In this document: one piece after another, positions 43,354-52,010 of the stretch
How the letters are laid out: each line of letters opens with the position of its first letter
How positions within the stretch are numbered: position 1 is the first letter of the stretch
NCBI RefSeq assembly: GCF_010500815.1
Contig: NZ_JAAAMG010000001.1
Coordinates: 372,001 to 436,000 of the forward strand
Length of the DNA stretch: 64,000 nt
Source: Jiella pacifica
GTDB lineage: Bacteria > Pseudomonadota > Alphaproteobacteria > Rhizobiales > Rhizobiaceae
Reading direction: 5' to 3'
The notes under the pieces: model-generated
Seen by the model: the letters and a program-made list of their open reading frames with translations, nothing else
What the model was told of the DNA's origin: nothing
Database searches by the model: none
Program-made: the position numbers and the translations under genes

Positions 43354-44370
43354 ATGAAGAAATCAGGGATGATGGCGGCAGTCGCCATGGCGACGGCGAT
43401 CCTGCTCGCGCCGCAAACGGCTTCCGCGGAGGTTTCCGAACTCAAGGTGCCGCTCGGCGCCGGCGGCTTCGGCTTTCTGCCGCTGCACGTGATGAAGACG
43501 AACAAGCTCGTCGAAAAGCATGCCAAGGAAGAAGGCATCGAGCTGACGGTCGACTGGTCCAACATCGGCGGGCCGGCCGCGATGAACGAAGCGCTTCTGT
43601 CCGGCGCGGCGAGTTTCATCTCCGCCGGTCCCCCGTCCTTCCTGACCCTCTGGGACAAGACGCGGACCAATCTGCAGGTGAAGGGCGTCGCGGCGATGAG
43701 CACGATGCCGATGTTCCTCAACACCAACGACCCCGAGATCAAGTCGCTCGACGACATCAAGGGCGACATGAAAATCGGCGTCACCAGCGTCAAGGTGTCG
43801 ATCCCCTCGATCATCATGCAGATGTATGCGCGGGAGAAATACGGCGACGACCAGACCTTCCGCTTCGATCCCTTCACGGTGTCGATGGCCCATCCCGACT
43901 CCGTCATTGCGCTGGTCACGGGCAATGGTTCGATCGTCGCGCACTATGCCTCCCAGCCCTTCGCCCAGCGTGAGTTGAAGGAAGAGGGGATCCACACGAT
44001 CCAGAACTCCGACGACGTGACGGGTGGCCCGACCACCTTCACCATGATCTCCACCACGACCAAGTTCCACGACGAGAACCCCAAGGCCTACGCGGCCTTC
44101 GTCGGCGCCCTGAAAGAGGCCCAGGAGATGATCGCCAACGATCGCGAGGCGGCGCTCGACGTGCTGATCCAGTCGATGGGCGGCAAGGCGGTGCTGGACC
44201 GCGACGAGATGATGTCCATCCTGACCAGCGACGACACGAAGTACACGACGGTTCCGAGCAACGTGATGAAGTATGCGACCTTCATGCACGACATCGGTTC
44301 GCTCAAGAACGCGCCCGAAACGCTCGGCGACCTGTTCTTTGAATCCGACGACGTCGCCGGCGGCAATTGA
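43354..44370 (+). CDS. NitT/TauT-type ABC transporter substrate-binding protein
   Basis: A 338-residue periplasmic protein of the SsuA/TauA/THI5-like class. A Sec signal covers residues 1-25 (MMAAVAMATAILLAPQTASA). The mature part has the class pattern of a NEALLSGAASFISAGPP loop and a KVSIPSIIMQMYA helix. The start has GGGAGGAA upstream. Together with the next two genes it forms a complete importer; ligands of this class are small anions, pyrimidine-like compounds or organic acids. Confidence 0.92.
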   Translation: MKKSGMMAAVAMATAILLAPQTASAEVSELKVPLGAGGFGFLPLHVMKTNKLVEKHAKEEGIELTVDWSNIGGPAAMNEALLSGAASFISAGPPSFLTLWDKTRTNLQVKGVAAMSTMPMFLNTNDPEIKSLDDIKGDMKIGVTSVKVSIPSIIMQMYAREKYGDDQTFRFDPFTVSMAHPDSVIALVTGNGSIVAHYASQPFAQRELKEEGIHTIQNSDDVTGGPTTFTMISTTTKFHDENPKAYAAFVGALKEAQEMIANDREAALDVLIQSMGGKAVLDRDEMMSILTSDDTKYTTVPSNVMKYATFMHDIGSLKNAPETLGDLFFESDDVAGGN

Positions 44371-44379
44371 TACCGGGTA

Positions 44380-44408
44380 TCACCGCCGCACGATCGGTGC
44401 GGCGGTGA
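44380..44408 (+). promoter_or_regulatory. Perfect 12-bp stem-loop between binding-protein and ATPase genes
   Basis: TCACCGCCGCAC pairs perfectly with GTGCGGCGGTGA around a 5-nt GATCG loop, 9 bp after the binding-protein stop codon. No T-run follows. It is the strongest of the intercistronic hairpins in the window. Confidence 0.65.
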
Positions 44409-44421
44409 CTGGGGAGGAGGA

Positions 44422-45216
44422 ATGATGGTTGAGTTGTCCGGCGGGCCGCTGCTCGAAGTCGACGGCGTCACGCTGCAATACCGTACCAAGCGCAATCTGG
44501 TGACCGCCTGCTACCGCATCGACTTCGAAATCCATCGGTCCGACCGGTTCGTCATCCTCGGACCGTCGGGCTGCGGAAAGTCGACGCTGCTGAAGGCGAC
44601 TGGCGGCTACATCGCGCCCGTCGAGGGCGAGATCCGTCTGAATGGCGCCGTGGTACGCCGTCCCGGGCCGGACCGGATGCTGGTCTTCCAGGAATTCGAC
44701 CAGCTGCTGCCCTGGAAGACGGTGCGCCAGAACGTCGTCTTCGCCCTGACGGCCAGCGGCCAGCTGAAGGGCCGTGAGGCCGACGAGCGGGCGATGCACT
44801 ACATCGATAAGGTGAACCTTTCAAAATTCGCCGACAGCTATCCCCATACGCTGTCCGGCGGCATGAAACAGCGCGTCGCGATCGCCCGCGGCATGGCGAT
44901 GGAGCCGGAAATCCTCCTGATGGATGAGCCCTTCGCGGCGCTCGATGCCCTGACGCGGGTGCGCATGCAGGACGAACTTCTGGCGCTGTGGGAGGAGACC
45001 CGCTTCACCCTGATGTTCGTCACCCATTCGATTTCCGAGGCGGTGAAGGTCGGCTCGCGTATCCTTCTCCTTAGCGCCCATCCGGGACAGGTGAGGGCGG
45101 AAATGAACAGCGACGGCTCCGATCCGGAGGGCCCGGATGGAATGCGCCTTTCCGCGCGCATCGAACGAATGCTCTTCCATGAAGGCACGCCCGAGCGGGA
45201 GACGGAAAATGTCTGA
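44422..45216 (+). CDS. NitT/TauT-type ABC transporter ATP-binding protein
   Basis: A 264-residue ATPase. Walker A is GPSGCGKST near residue 50, the Q-loop is VFQEFDQLLPW, the ABC signature is LSGGMKQRV and Walker B is EILLMDEPFAALDA, followed by the switch His in VTHSISEA. It ends 8 bp inside the permease gene, indicating coupling. Confidence 0.95.
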   Translation: MMVELSGGPLLEVDGVTLQYRTKRNLVTACYRIDFEIHRSDRFVILGPSGCGKSTLLKATGGYIAPVEGEIRLNGAVVRRPGPDRMLVFQEFDQLLPWKTVRQNVVFALTASGQLKGREADERAMHYIDKVNLSKFADSYPHTLSGGMKQRVAIARGMAMEPEILLMDEPFAALDALTRVRMQDELLALWEETRFTLMFVTHSISEAVKVGSRILLLSAHPGQVRAEMNSDGSDPEGPDGMRLSARIERMLFHEGTPERETENV

Positions 45217-46105
45217 GGCAGTGAAACACGCAATGCCGGTGCAGCGCGCGACCACGGCTCGCCCCGAATTTGTCCGCGAGGTGACGGACACCGGCTACGG
45301 CGTCGTCGAGAAGCCGCTCGGTGTCTTCGAGACGCTCTGGGGCAATGCCGGCCTGCGAAAGGTCGGGGTCCTGGTCTTTCTGGCATGCCTTTGGCAGGCC
45401 TATGGCCTATGGGTGAACAACGACCTGCTCATGCCGACCTTCACCCAGACGGTGGCGGCGCTGTGGACGGATGTGGCTTCCGGCCGGCTACCCGCTGCCG
45501 CCGCGGCTTCCATGAAGGTGCTGCTCCAGGGCTATGTCGCCGGTCTCGCGCTCGCCGCCATCCTCACCGCGCTGGCGACGGCCAGTCGCATCGGCTCCGA
45601 TCTGCTCGATGTCCTGACGGCAATGTTCAATCCGCTTCCCTCGATCGCGCTGCTGCCTTTGGCGATGATCTGGTTCGGCCTGGGCGATCCCAGCATCATC
45701 TTCGTCTTGATCCATGCGGTGCTCTGGTCGGTCGCCCTGAACACCCATGCCGGGTTTCGTGGCGTCAGCCCGACCTGGCGGATGGTGGGGCGCAACTACG
45801 GCATCGGTCAGATCGGCTACATCTGGTCGATCCTGATTCCGGGCGCGTTTCCCTCGATCCTCACTGGCCTCAAGATCGGCTGGGCCTTCGCCTGGCGCAC
45901 GCTGATCGCGGCGGAACTGGTCTTCGGTTCGAGCTCCGGTGGTGGCGGCCTCGGCTGGTACGTCTTCGAAAACAAGAATTCGCTCGAAATCCCATCGGTT
46001 TTCGCTGGTCTATTGACGGTGATCCTACTCGGGCTCGTCGTGGAGAACCTGGTCTTTCGGACGGTTGAGCGTCTGACCGTGCAGCGCTGGGGGATGCAGC
46101 AATGA
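45209..46105 (+). CDS. NitT/TauT-type ABC transporter permease
   Basis: A 298-residue inner-membrane permease with about six transmembrane helices and the BPD_transp_1 EAA-like loop near GRNYGIGQIGYIWSILIPGAFP. Other class features are PLPSIALLPLAMIWFGLGDPS. The start at ATG 45209 overlaps the end of the ATPase gene. Last gene of the plus arm. Confidence 0.93.
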   Translation: MSEAVKHAMPVQRATTARPEFVREVTDTGYGVVEKPLGVFETLWGNAGLRKVGVLVFLACLWQAYGLWVNNDLLMPTFTQTVAALWTDVASGRLPAAAAASMKVLLQGYVAGLALAAILTALATASRIGSDLLDVLTAMFNPLPSIALLPLAMIWFGLGDPSIIFVLIHAVLWSVALNTHAGFRGVSPTWRMVGRNYGIGQIGYIWSILIPGAFPSILTGLKIGWAFAWRTLIAAELVFGSSSGGGGLGWYVFENKNSLEIPSVFAGLLTVILLGLVVENLVFRTVERLTVQRWGMQQ

Positions 46106-46158
46106 TCTCTGTCGCGCTGTCGTTCATCCCCTTCTCGCGCTCGTGCGTCCGCTCAATC

Positions 46159-46170
46159 TTGACGCGTCAA
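46159..46170. promoter_or_regulatory. Palindrome TTGACGCGTCAA
   Basis: A perfect 12-bp palindrome with the same half-sites as an FNR box but spaced by only 2 bp. It may be an operator for another dimeric regulator. It lies 54 bp after the NitT permease stop and 640 bp before the next gene. Confidence 0.3.
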
Positions 46171-46425
46171 AGCCTTGGCAGAGGAACCGGTAGTGCGATC
46201 GATCTTCGGAGTGTCTAGCTCCCCCCCGGAGGTCACTCCTAAAGGCTTCAAACACGTCGGCGCGGGTTGTCGTTCGTCGTAGCTTGGCGTTGCGTCTGGG
46301 AAGCCGGCCATTCCTCTTCCGAATCCTGGCGGCGTCAGGACAGTCGCACGCTCGTCCATCGGCAAGAGCGTCGGGCCCTCATATCCGCGGCATCGTGCTG
46401 CCCGCACGAAATCCGCGACGGCTGC

Positions 46426-46593
46426 CTATTGCGGGCGCTGGCCGCGACAGGCAGCGAGCGTGAAGCCGCGGACCGCGTTCTCGGTGACCGGTGCCGGATT
46501 AAGCCCGTTGACCGTCTCCACCGAGATCCGAACGATCTCGGCCACTTGGTCTTCGATGATCCCTGCGACCGCGGCCATGCCGGTCAGTGTCAT
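46426..46593 (-). CDS. Possible 55-aa small protein or gene remnant
   Basis: From ATG 46593 a frame reads MTLTGMAAVAGIIEDQVAEI and ends at a TAG after 55 codons; it is open upstream for about 20 more codons. Composition looks protein-like (hydrophobic/acidic helix, few Arg runs), unlike the shadow frames around it. No ribosome binding site is obvious and no family is recognised. It could be the tail of a decayed gene. Confidence 0.2.
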   Translation of the reverse strand: MTLTGMAAVAGIIEDQVAEIVRISVETVNGLNPAPVTENAVRGFTLAACRGQRPQ

Positions 46594-46813
46594 GGCGCTG
46601 CCGCGAGGCCCCGCGAACTGCCAAGAACGAACAATCGATGAAAATCCTTAGCTCGATCCTGACAAAGCTGTAGCAGCGCGCGTCGTTGTCAGCATCGTCA
46701 ACAATCGTGAGGTTGGCATATAAAGAAGTTGGCGCTGCGGCCGAGCCTTCGTCCGACATTCGCCAATTCCACGACGCGGTCCGGTGGGCTGCCCGCATGA
46801 CAGAGAACACCGA

Positions 46814-47725
46814 ATGAACCGCCGCCCCATCGTCCACGTCCTCGGAAACATCCACCCGAGCGCGATCGCGTTGCTGCAACGCGAGGCGGATCTGTTGACG
46901 GAGGCCGATCCGTTTCCGTCCGCCTGCGACGGGATCGTCGTCCGCACCCGGAAGATCACCGGCGCCGAGATCGCTGCCTGTCCCAATCTCAAGGTGATCG
47001 GCAAGCATGGCGTCGGCGTCGATGCCATCGACGTCGCGGCCGCCACCGCGGCCGGCATCGCGGTCGAATCGACGCCGGGCGCGAACGCCGAATCCGTGGC
47101 GGATCTGGCGGTCGGCTTCGCCCTGGCGCTGATCCGCAACGTCGTGCCGATCACGCTCGCCCTCCGTGATGGCCGCGCCGTCGAGCCGCATCTGAAGATC
47201 GGATGGGATCTTGGCGAATTGCCCGCCGGGATCGTCGGATACGGGGCCGTCGGCCGGGCGGTGGGGCGACGCCTCGTCGGCGGCTTCGGCACGCCGACGA
47301 TCGCCTATTCGCCGGGTCGAACCGGATCGAGGCCGGATGCGGGCATCGACTTCGCGCCGAGCCTGGCCGCGCTTCTTGGCCAGAGCCGGATCGTCTTCCT
47401 GCACATGCCGCTGACGTCTGCGACCCGCGGCATCATCGACGCGGCGGCGCTCGCTTCGCTGCCAAGGGGCAGTTACCTCGTCAATTGCGCCCGCGGCGGC
47501 ATCGTCGACGAGGCCGCCCTGGCGGAGGCGCTGTCGTCGGGCCATTTGGCCGGCGCAGCCTCGGACGTCTTCGCCGTCGAGCCCCCTACGGCGGACAATC
47601 CGCTGTTTCGTGAACCCCATTTCCTCGCCATGCCGCATCTCGGCGCCTCGACCAATGGCGGCCTCGAACGGGTCGGCACCGAGATCGCGCAAAAGGTGCT
47701 GGCCGTCATCGCGGCGAGGTCATGA
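46814..47725 (+). CDS. D-isomer-specific 2-hydroxyacid dehydrogenase
   Basis: A 303-residue NAD(P)-dependent dehydrogenase related to 3-phosphoglycerate, glyoxylate and hydroxypyruvate reductases. The cofactor motif is IVGYGAVGRAVGRRL, the catalytic Arg is in NCARGGIVDEAAL, the Glu in DVFAVEPP and the His in MPHLGAST. The start ATG 46814 begins the domain directly. The alpha-hydroxyacid oxidase gene follows, so glyoxylate/glycolate-type chemistry is likely. Confidence 0.9.
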   Translation: MNRRPIVHVLGNIHPSAIALLQREADLLTEADPFPSACDGIVVRTRKITGAEIAACPNLKVIGKHGVGVDAIDVAAATAAGIAVESTPGANAESVADLAVGFALALIRNVVPITLALRDGRAVEPHLKIGWDLGELPAGIVGYGAVGRAVGRRLVGGFGTPTIAYSPGRTGSRPDAGIDFAPSLAALLGQSRIVFLHMPLTSATRGIIDAAALASLPRGSYLVNCARGGIVDEAALAEALSSGHLAGAASDVFAVEPPTADNPLFREPHFLAMPHLGASTNGGLERVGTEIAQKVLAVIAARS

Positions 47726-47800
47726 GTGGCAGGCTTCGCGGCGGTCTGGACCGCCGACCCGCCGCACGGAGCCGGGATCGGATCAGGGAGACGGACGCTC

Positions 47801-49060
47801 ATGCCGAACGAGACTGCTCAAGACGCAACTCCCGCCGTCCGCTACGAACCTGCCGTGACCGCGCGCGCCAGGAGCCATGCGCCTTTCCGGCTTCGCCGAG
47901 CCTTCGCATTGGAGGATTTCGAGGCCGCGGCCCGTCGCCATCTGCCCGCGCCGGTCTTCGGCTACATCGCGGGCGCCGCCGAGACGGGACGGAGCTTTGC
48001 CGCCAATCGGCTGGATTTCGGCGCTATCGGACTCGTTCCGAGATCGCTGCGGGGGCATGTCCATCGCAGCCAGGAGACCGTGCTTTTCGGCAAGACCTAT
48101 GCAAGGCCTTTCGGCATCGCGCCGATGGGTTTCAGCGCACTTGCCGCCTATGACGGCGACGTCGTGCTCGCCAAGGCCGCGCACACTCGCGGGACGCTGG
48201 CGATCATGAGTGCGACGTCGCTGACGGCGCTGGAGCGGGTGGCCGAGGAAACCGGGAGCCGCTGGTTTCAGGCGTATTTTCCGGGCGACATGGCGCGGGT
48301 GGAAGCGATGACCGACCGTATTGCCCGGGCCGGCTTCGAGACGCTGGTCGTCACCGTCGACGTCCCGGTCAACGGCAATCGCGAGACCGATCTGCGCAAC
48401 GGCTTCGCGACGCCGCTGAAGCCGACGCCGCGGCTCGCCTGGCAGGGGATGACGCGGCCGGCCTGGCTGTTCGGGACGGCCTACAAGACCTTGCGCAGGC
48501 TCGGCATGCCGCATTTCGAGAATCTCGACGTCGATCGCGGCCCGCCGATCCTGGCGCGCAATCTCATTCGCTCCTTCTCGGGGCGCGAGCAGCTGCGCTG
48601 GGAGCACGTGCAGGCGGCGCGGGACCGATGGAAGGGCAATTTCGTCCTCAAGGGCGTCCTGTCGCCGCGCGACGTCGCGATGGCGCGCGACATGGGCTGC
48701 GACGGGATCATCGTCTCCAACCATGGCGGCCGCCAGCTCGACGGGGCGATCTCGCCGATCGCGGCGCTTCCGGGGATCTTGCAGGAGGCGGGCGAGATGA
48801 CCGTGATGCTCGACAGCGGCGTCAGACGCGGGACCGACGTCCTCAAGGCGCTCGCTCTCGGTGCGCAGTTCGTCTTCGTCGGTCGGCCCATGCTCTATGG
48901 CGCGGCGCTCGCGGGGGCGGCGGGCGTCCACTATGCCATCGACCTTCTGTCGGCGGAGATCGATCGCGACATGGCGCTTCTCGGCATCGGCGAACTCTCC
49001 GAGATGACCCGCGACTTCCTGGTTCTGCCCGAAGCGTTGGAACACCGGTCCGCGCCCTGA
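47801..49060 (+). CDS. FMN-dependent alpha-hydroxyacid oxidase/dehydrogenase
   Basis: A member of the lactate dehydrogenase (LldD)/glycolate oxidase family, oxidising 2-hydroxy acids to 2-oxo acids. It is about 419 residues from ATG 47801. Motifs: FGIAPMGFSALA, MSATSLTALERVAE, FKGVL-like LKGVLSPRDVAMA, the catalytic His in VSNHGGRQLDG, and the FMN-phosphate loop DSGVRRGTDVLKALALGA. The frame is open back to a GTG at 47726; ATG 47801 was preferred as a normal family length. Substrate (lactate, glycolate, mandelate or other) not assigned. Confidence 0.9.
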   Translation: MPNETAQDATPAVRYEPAVTARARSHAPFRLRRAFALEDFEAAARRHLPAPVFGYIAGAAETGRSFAANRLDFGAIGLVPRSLRGHVHRSQETVLFGKTYARPFGIAPMGFSALAAYDGDVVLAKAAHTRGTLAIMSATSLTALERVAEETGSRWFQAYFPGDMARVEAMTDRIARAGFETLVVTVDVPVNGNRETDLRNGFATPLKPTPRLAWQGMTRPAWLFGTAYKTLRRLGMPHFENLDVDRGPPILARNLIRSFSGREQLRWEHVQAARDRWKGNFVLKGVLSPRDVAMARDMGCDGIIVSNHGGRQLDGAISPIAALPGILQEAGEMTVMLDSGVRRGTDVLKALALGAQFVFVGRPMLYGAALAGAAGVHYAIDLLSAEIDRDMALLGIGELSEMTRDFLVLPEALEHRSAP

Positions 49061-49210
49061 AGTCGGCGGGATCGGCGAGCAGGAAACAATGCCTCTTCAT
49101 GCCCGACGGGTGGGAGTACGCTGGACCCCGCGGCGTGGCACAAACGCGGCGGCCGGCCCTAGCGCGAGCCGGCAATCTGCGCGGTGAGCGGCAGGCCGGC
49201 GCCCGCTCCG

Positions 49211-50950
49211 TCAGACGTCCGTTTCACCGCCGGCCGGCACCGTGCCCGTCACCGGCGGAACCAGGAAGTCGAAGTCGCAACCCCTGTCCGCCTGGAGCAC
49301 GTGGTCGAGGAAAAGCTTCAGATAACCGCGGTCCGAGCCTTCGTGGTGCCGAACGAGGGTCTCGCTCCGCCGGCGCTCCAGCTCGACCGGCGGGACGTCG
49401 AGAGTGAGTGTGCGGCCGTCGACGTCGAGCTCGATCATGTCGCCGTCGCGGACCAGTGCAAGCGGGCCGCCGGCGGCGGCTTCCGGCGTGACATGCAGGA
49501 CGATCGTGCCCGATGCCGTGCCGCTCATCCTTGCGTCGGAGATCCGCACCATATCCTTGACGCCCTGGCGCGCGAGCTTGCGCGGGATCGGCATGTAGCC
49601 GGCCTCCGGCATCCCCGGTGCGCCCTTCGGCCCGGCATTCTGCAACACCAGGACGTCGTCGGCTTGGACGTCGAGATTCGGATCGTCGACCCGTGCCGCC
49701 ATGTCCTCGACCGACGAGAAGACGACGGCGCGGCCGCGATGCCGCAGCAGTTCCGGCGTCGCCGCCGACTGCTTCACGATCGCGCCGTCCGGCGCAAGAT
49801 TGCCACGCAGGACAGCCATCCCGCCCTGCGGATAGACGGGATCTGCCACCGTCGCGACGATCTCCTGTGGGAAGCCGGCGGGGGCCCGGTCGATTTCCTC
49901 GCCGAGGGTGCGCCCCGTCACCGTCAGGCAACCGAGATGGAGATGATCGCGCAGTTCGCGCAGGATCGTCGGCAGGCCGCCGGCGTCGTGGAGGTCCTCC
50001 ATGTAGTTTCGGCCGGAGGGCTTCAGGTCGACCAGCACCGGCACCTTGCGCCCGATCCGGTCGAAGGCGTCGAGATCGAGCTTCAAACCGACCCGTCCAG
50101 CCATGGCGGCGAGATGGACGATGCCGTTGGTCGATCCGCCGATGGCCAACAGGACGGTCAGCGCATTCTCGAAGGCCTTCGCCGTCATGATCTGAGACGG
50201 CACACGCCGGGCAGCGGCCATCTCTGCGGCCAGCGCCCCCGTCGCCTCCGCGATGCGGCGGCGGTCGGCCGAGACGGCGGGCGCCGTGGCGCCGCCGGGC
50301 AGCATCATGCCCAGCGCCTCGACAACCAACGCCATCGTCGAGGCCGTGCCCATCACGCCGCAGGTGCCGGCGCCCGGCACCAGCCGCTCGTTCACCTCCG
50401 CGATTTCGCCTTCATCGACTTCGCCGGCGCGGTAGCGCGCCCAGAAACGCCGGCAATCGGTGCAGGCGCCGACCCGCTCGCCGCGATGCGAGCCCGTCAA
50501 CATCGGCCCTGTCACCAGATGGATCGCCGGGAGCCCGGCGCTCGCGGCGCCCATCGACTGGGCCGGCACCGTCTTGTCGCAGCCGCCGATCAGGACGACG
50601 GCGTCCATGGGTTGGGCGCGGATCATCTCCTCGGTGTCGATCGACATCAGGTTGCGCAGATACATCGACGTCGGATGGGCGAAGGATTCGTGGATCGAGA
50701 TGGTCGGAAAGGGAACCGGCAGCGCGCCCGCCAAAAGGACGCCGCGTTTCGCCGCCTCGATCAGATCCGGCACGTTGGCGTGGCAGGCGTTGAAGCCGCT
50801 GCCGGTATCGACGATGCCAATGATCGGCCGGTCGAGGGCATCGTCGGAATACCCCATGCCCTTGATGAAGGCCTTTCGCAGGAACAGCGAAAAGCCCTCG
50901 TCGCCATAGCTGGTCAGCCCCTTGTTCAAGCCCTGTTTCGTGTCGCTCAT
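49211..50950 (-). CDS. IlvD/Edd family dehydratase, sugar-acid type
   Basis: A 579-residue Fe-S dehydratase. The three cluster cysteines are C56 in FNACHANV, C124 in GGCDKTVPA and C197 in GAGTCGVMGTAST. The extra stretch GACTDCRRFW (near residue 163) and the length match the sugar-acid subgroup (L-arabinonate/D-xylonate dehydratase type) better than IlvD. It converts an aldonic acid to a 2-keto-3-deoxy acid. It is convergent with the hydroxyacid oxidase gene, and a sugar-acid route could feed that enzyme with glycolate; that link is inference. Confidence 0.92.
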   Translation of the reverse strand: MSDTKQGLNKGLTSYGDEGFSLFLRKAFIKGMGYSDDALDRPIIGIVDTGSGFNACHANVPDLIEAAKRGVLLAGALPVPFPTISIHESFAHPTSMYLRNLMSIDTEEMIRAQPMDAVVLIGGCDKTVPAQSMGAASAGLPAIHLVTGPMLTGSHRGERVGACTDCRRFWARYRAGEVDEGEIAEVNERLVPGAGTCGVMGTASTMALVVEALGMMLPGGATAPAVSADRRRIAEATGALAAEMAAARRVPSQIMTAKAFENALTVLLAIGGSTNGIVHLAAMAGRVGLKLDLDAFDRIGRKVPVLVDLKPSGRNYMEDLHDAGGLPTILRELRDHLHLGCLTVTGRTLGEEIDRAPAGFPQEIVATVADPVYPQGGMAVLRGNLAPDGAIVKQSAATPELLRHRGRAVVFSSVEDMAARVDDPNLDVQADDVLVLQNAGPKGAPGMPEAGYMPIPRKLARQGVKDMVRISDARMSGTASGTIVLHVTPEAAAGGPLALVRDGDMIELDVDGRTLTLDVPPVELERRRSETLVRHHEGSDRGYLKLFLDHVLQADRGCDFDFLVPPVTGTVPAGGETDV

Positions 50951-51025
50951 GCCGCCGCCTCGTCCGCTGCCCCTGGGTTTGAACAGATACGCGGACCCCG
51001 CGAATTTCGACAGGCCTCCTTTGCC

Positions 51026-52009
51026 TCATGATGCAAGAGTGGCCCACCGTTTCGCGATGGCACTGCGGTCATGGCCCTCGGCGAGGAGCACCGAGAGCAG
51101 CAGGCGTGCCTTCACGCCGCTCAGGGAGCCGGCGAGAACGGCGCCAGCCTCCACGAGGTCGTGACCGCCGCCTCCGCCGCCATAGACCGCGCGGGTCAGC
51201 CCCTCTGCACAGCGCGAACACACGATCACCGGAATGCCCCTCCGCGTCAGGCGTGAGATTGCCTCGACAAAAGCTGGAGGCGCGTTGCCCCGACCGAAGG
51301 CTTCCAGCACGATGCCGCGCGATCCCTGGTCCGCTGCCGCGTCCAGTATCCAGGGCGAGCAGCCCATGGTGAGCTTGAAAAGCTCCACCCGGCTCTCGAT
51401 CCGACCGATGCGGTGGGGCTCTTCGAGCGCCGGAAGCCGGGCGATGCGAATGTCGATTCCGTCGATGTCCCCGATCTTCCCGAAACCGGGGGAGCGGAAG
51501 GTGTCGACGCGTGACGTGTGCATCTTCGTGACGTCGCGCGCGGCATGAATCTCCTGCTCGAAGACGATCATGGCCCCGAGACCCCGCGCTTTCGGCGAGG
51601 CCGCGACCATGATCGCATCGCCGAGATTGCGCGGTCCGTCGGAGTCGATATCGCCTGCATGGCGCTGGGCGCCGGTAAAGACGATCGGCTTTTCGCTCTG
51701 GCGGAGGAGGTGGGCGAGGTAGCAGCTTTCCTCCATGGTGTCGGTTCCATGGGTCACCACCACACCATCGCGATCGACGTTCTCGAGGGCCGCGTTGATA
51801 CGCGTCGAGAGGGAAAAGGCGAGCGGCAGATCGATACCGAAGCTGCCGACCGTCGAGAACTCCACGACCTCGACCTCGATGCCGTCGAGCGGGGTACGAA
51901 GCTTGTCCTTCAGGGCCGCCCCGGAGACCGACGCCGAAACGCTGCTGCCGTCCGCCGTGCGGGTCGACGCGATCGTGCCGCCGGTCGCGAACAGGATAAT
52001 CTTCGCCAT
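51026..52009 (-). CDS. Asparaginase-family amidohydrolase (cytoplasmic)
   Basis: A 327-residue enzyme of the L-asparaginase/glutaminase fold. The two catalytic threonine motifs are visible as FATGGTIAST near residue 10 and THGTDTMEES near residue 88. There is no signal peptide, so it works in the cytoplasm. It starts 1 bp after the stop of the binding-protein paralogue and ends the long minus-strand run. In that context it may hydrolyse a half-amide such as a succinamate-like product rather than asparagine; this is inference. Confidence 0.9.
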   Translation of the reverse strand: MAKIILFATGGTIASTRTADGSSVSASVSGAALKDKLRTPLDGIEVEVVEFSTVGSFGIDLPLAFSLSTRINAALENVDRDGVVVTHGTDTMEESCYLAHLLRQSEKPIVFTGAQRHAGDIDSDGPRNLGDAIMVAASPKARGLGAMIVFEQEIHAARDVTKMHTSRVDTFRSPGFGKIGDIDGIDIRIARLPALEEPHRIGRIESRVELFKLTMGCSPWILDAAADQGSRGIVLEAFGRGNAPPAFVEAISRLTRRGIPVIVCSRCAEGLTRAVYGGGGGGHDLVEAGAVLAGSLSGVKARLLLSVLLAEGHDRSAIAKRWATLAS

Positions 52010-52010
52010 G

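Larger units (their letters stand above)
46106..46813. other. 700-bp region after the NitT operon, no secure gene
   Basis: It holds a 12-bp palindrome (46159-46170), a small 8-bp inverted repeat CCGAGATC-N5-GATCTCGG (46521-46541) and a possible 55-codon minus-strand frame (46426-46593). The part from 46640 to 46740 is AT-richer and probably carries the promoter of the hydroxyacid dehydrogenase gene. Confidence 0.4.

Noticed and set aside
49184-51031. A 615-codon plus-strand frame opposite the IlvD/Edd dehydratase gene
   Set aside because: Antisense shadow; the opposite strand has all cluster cysteines and family motifs.
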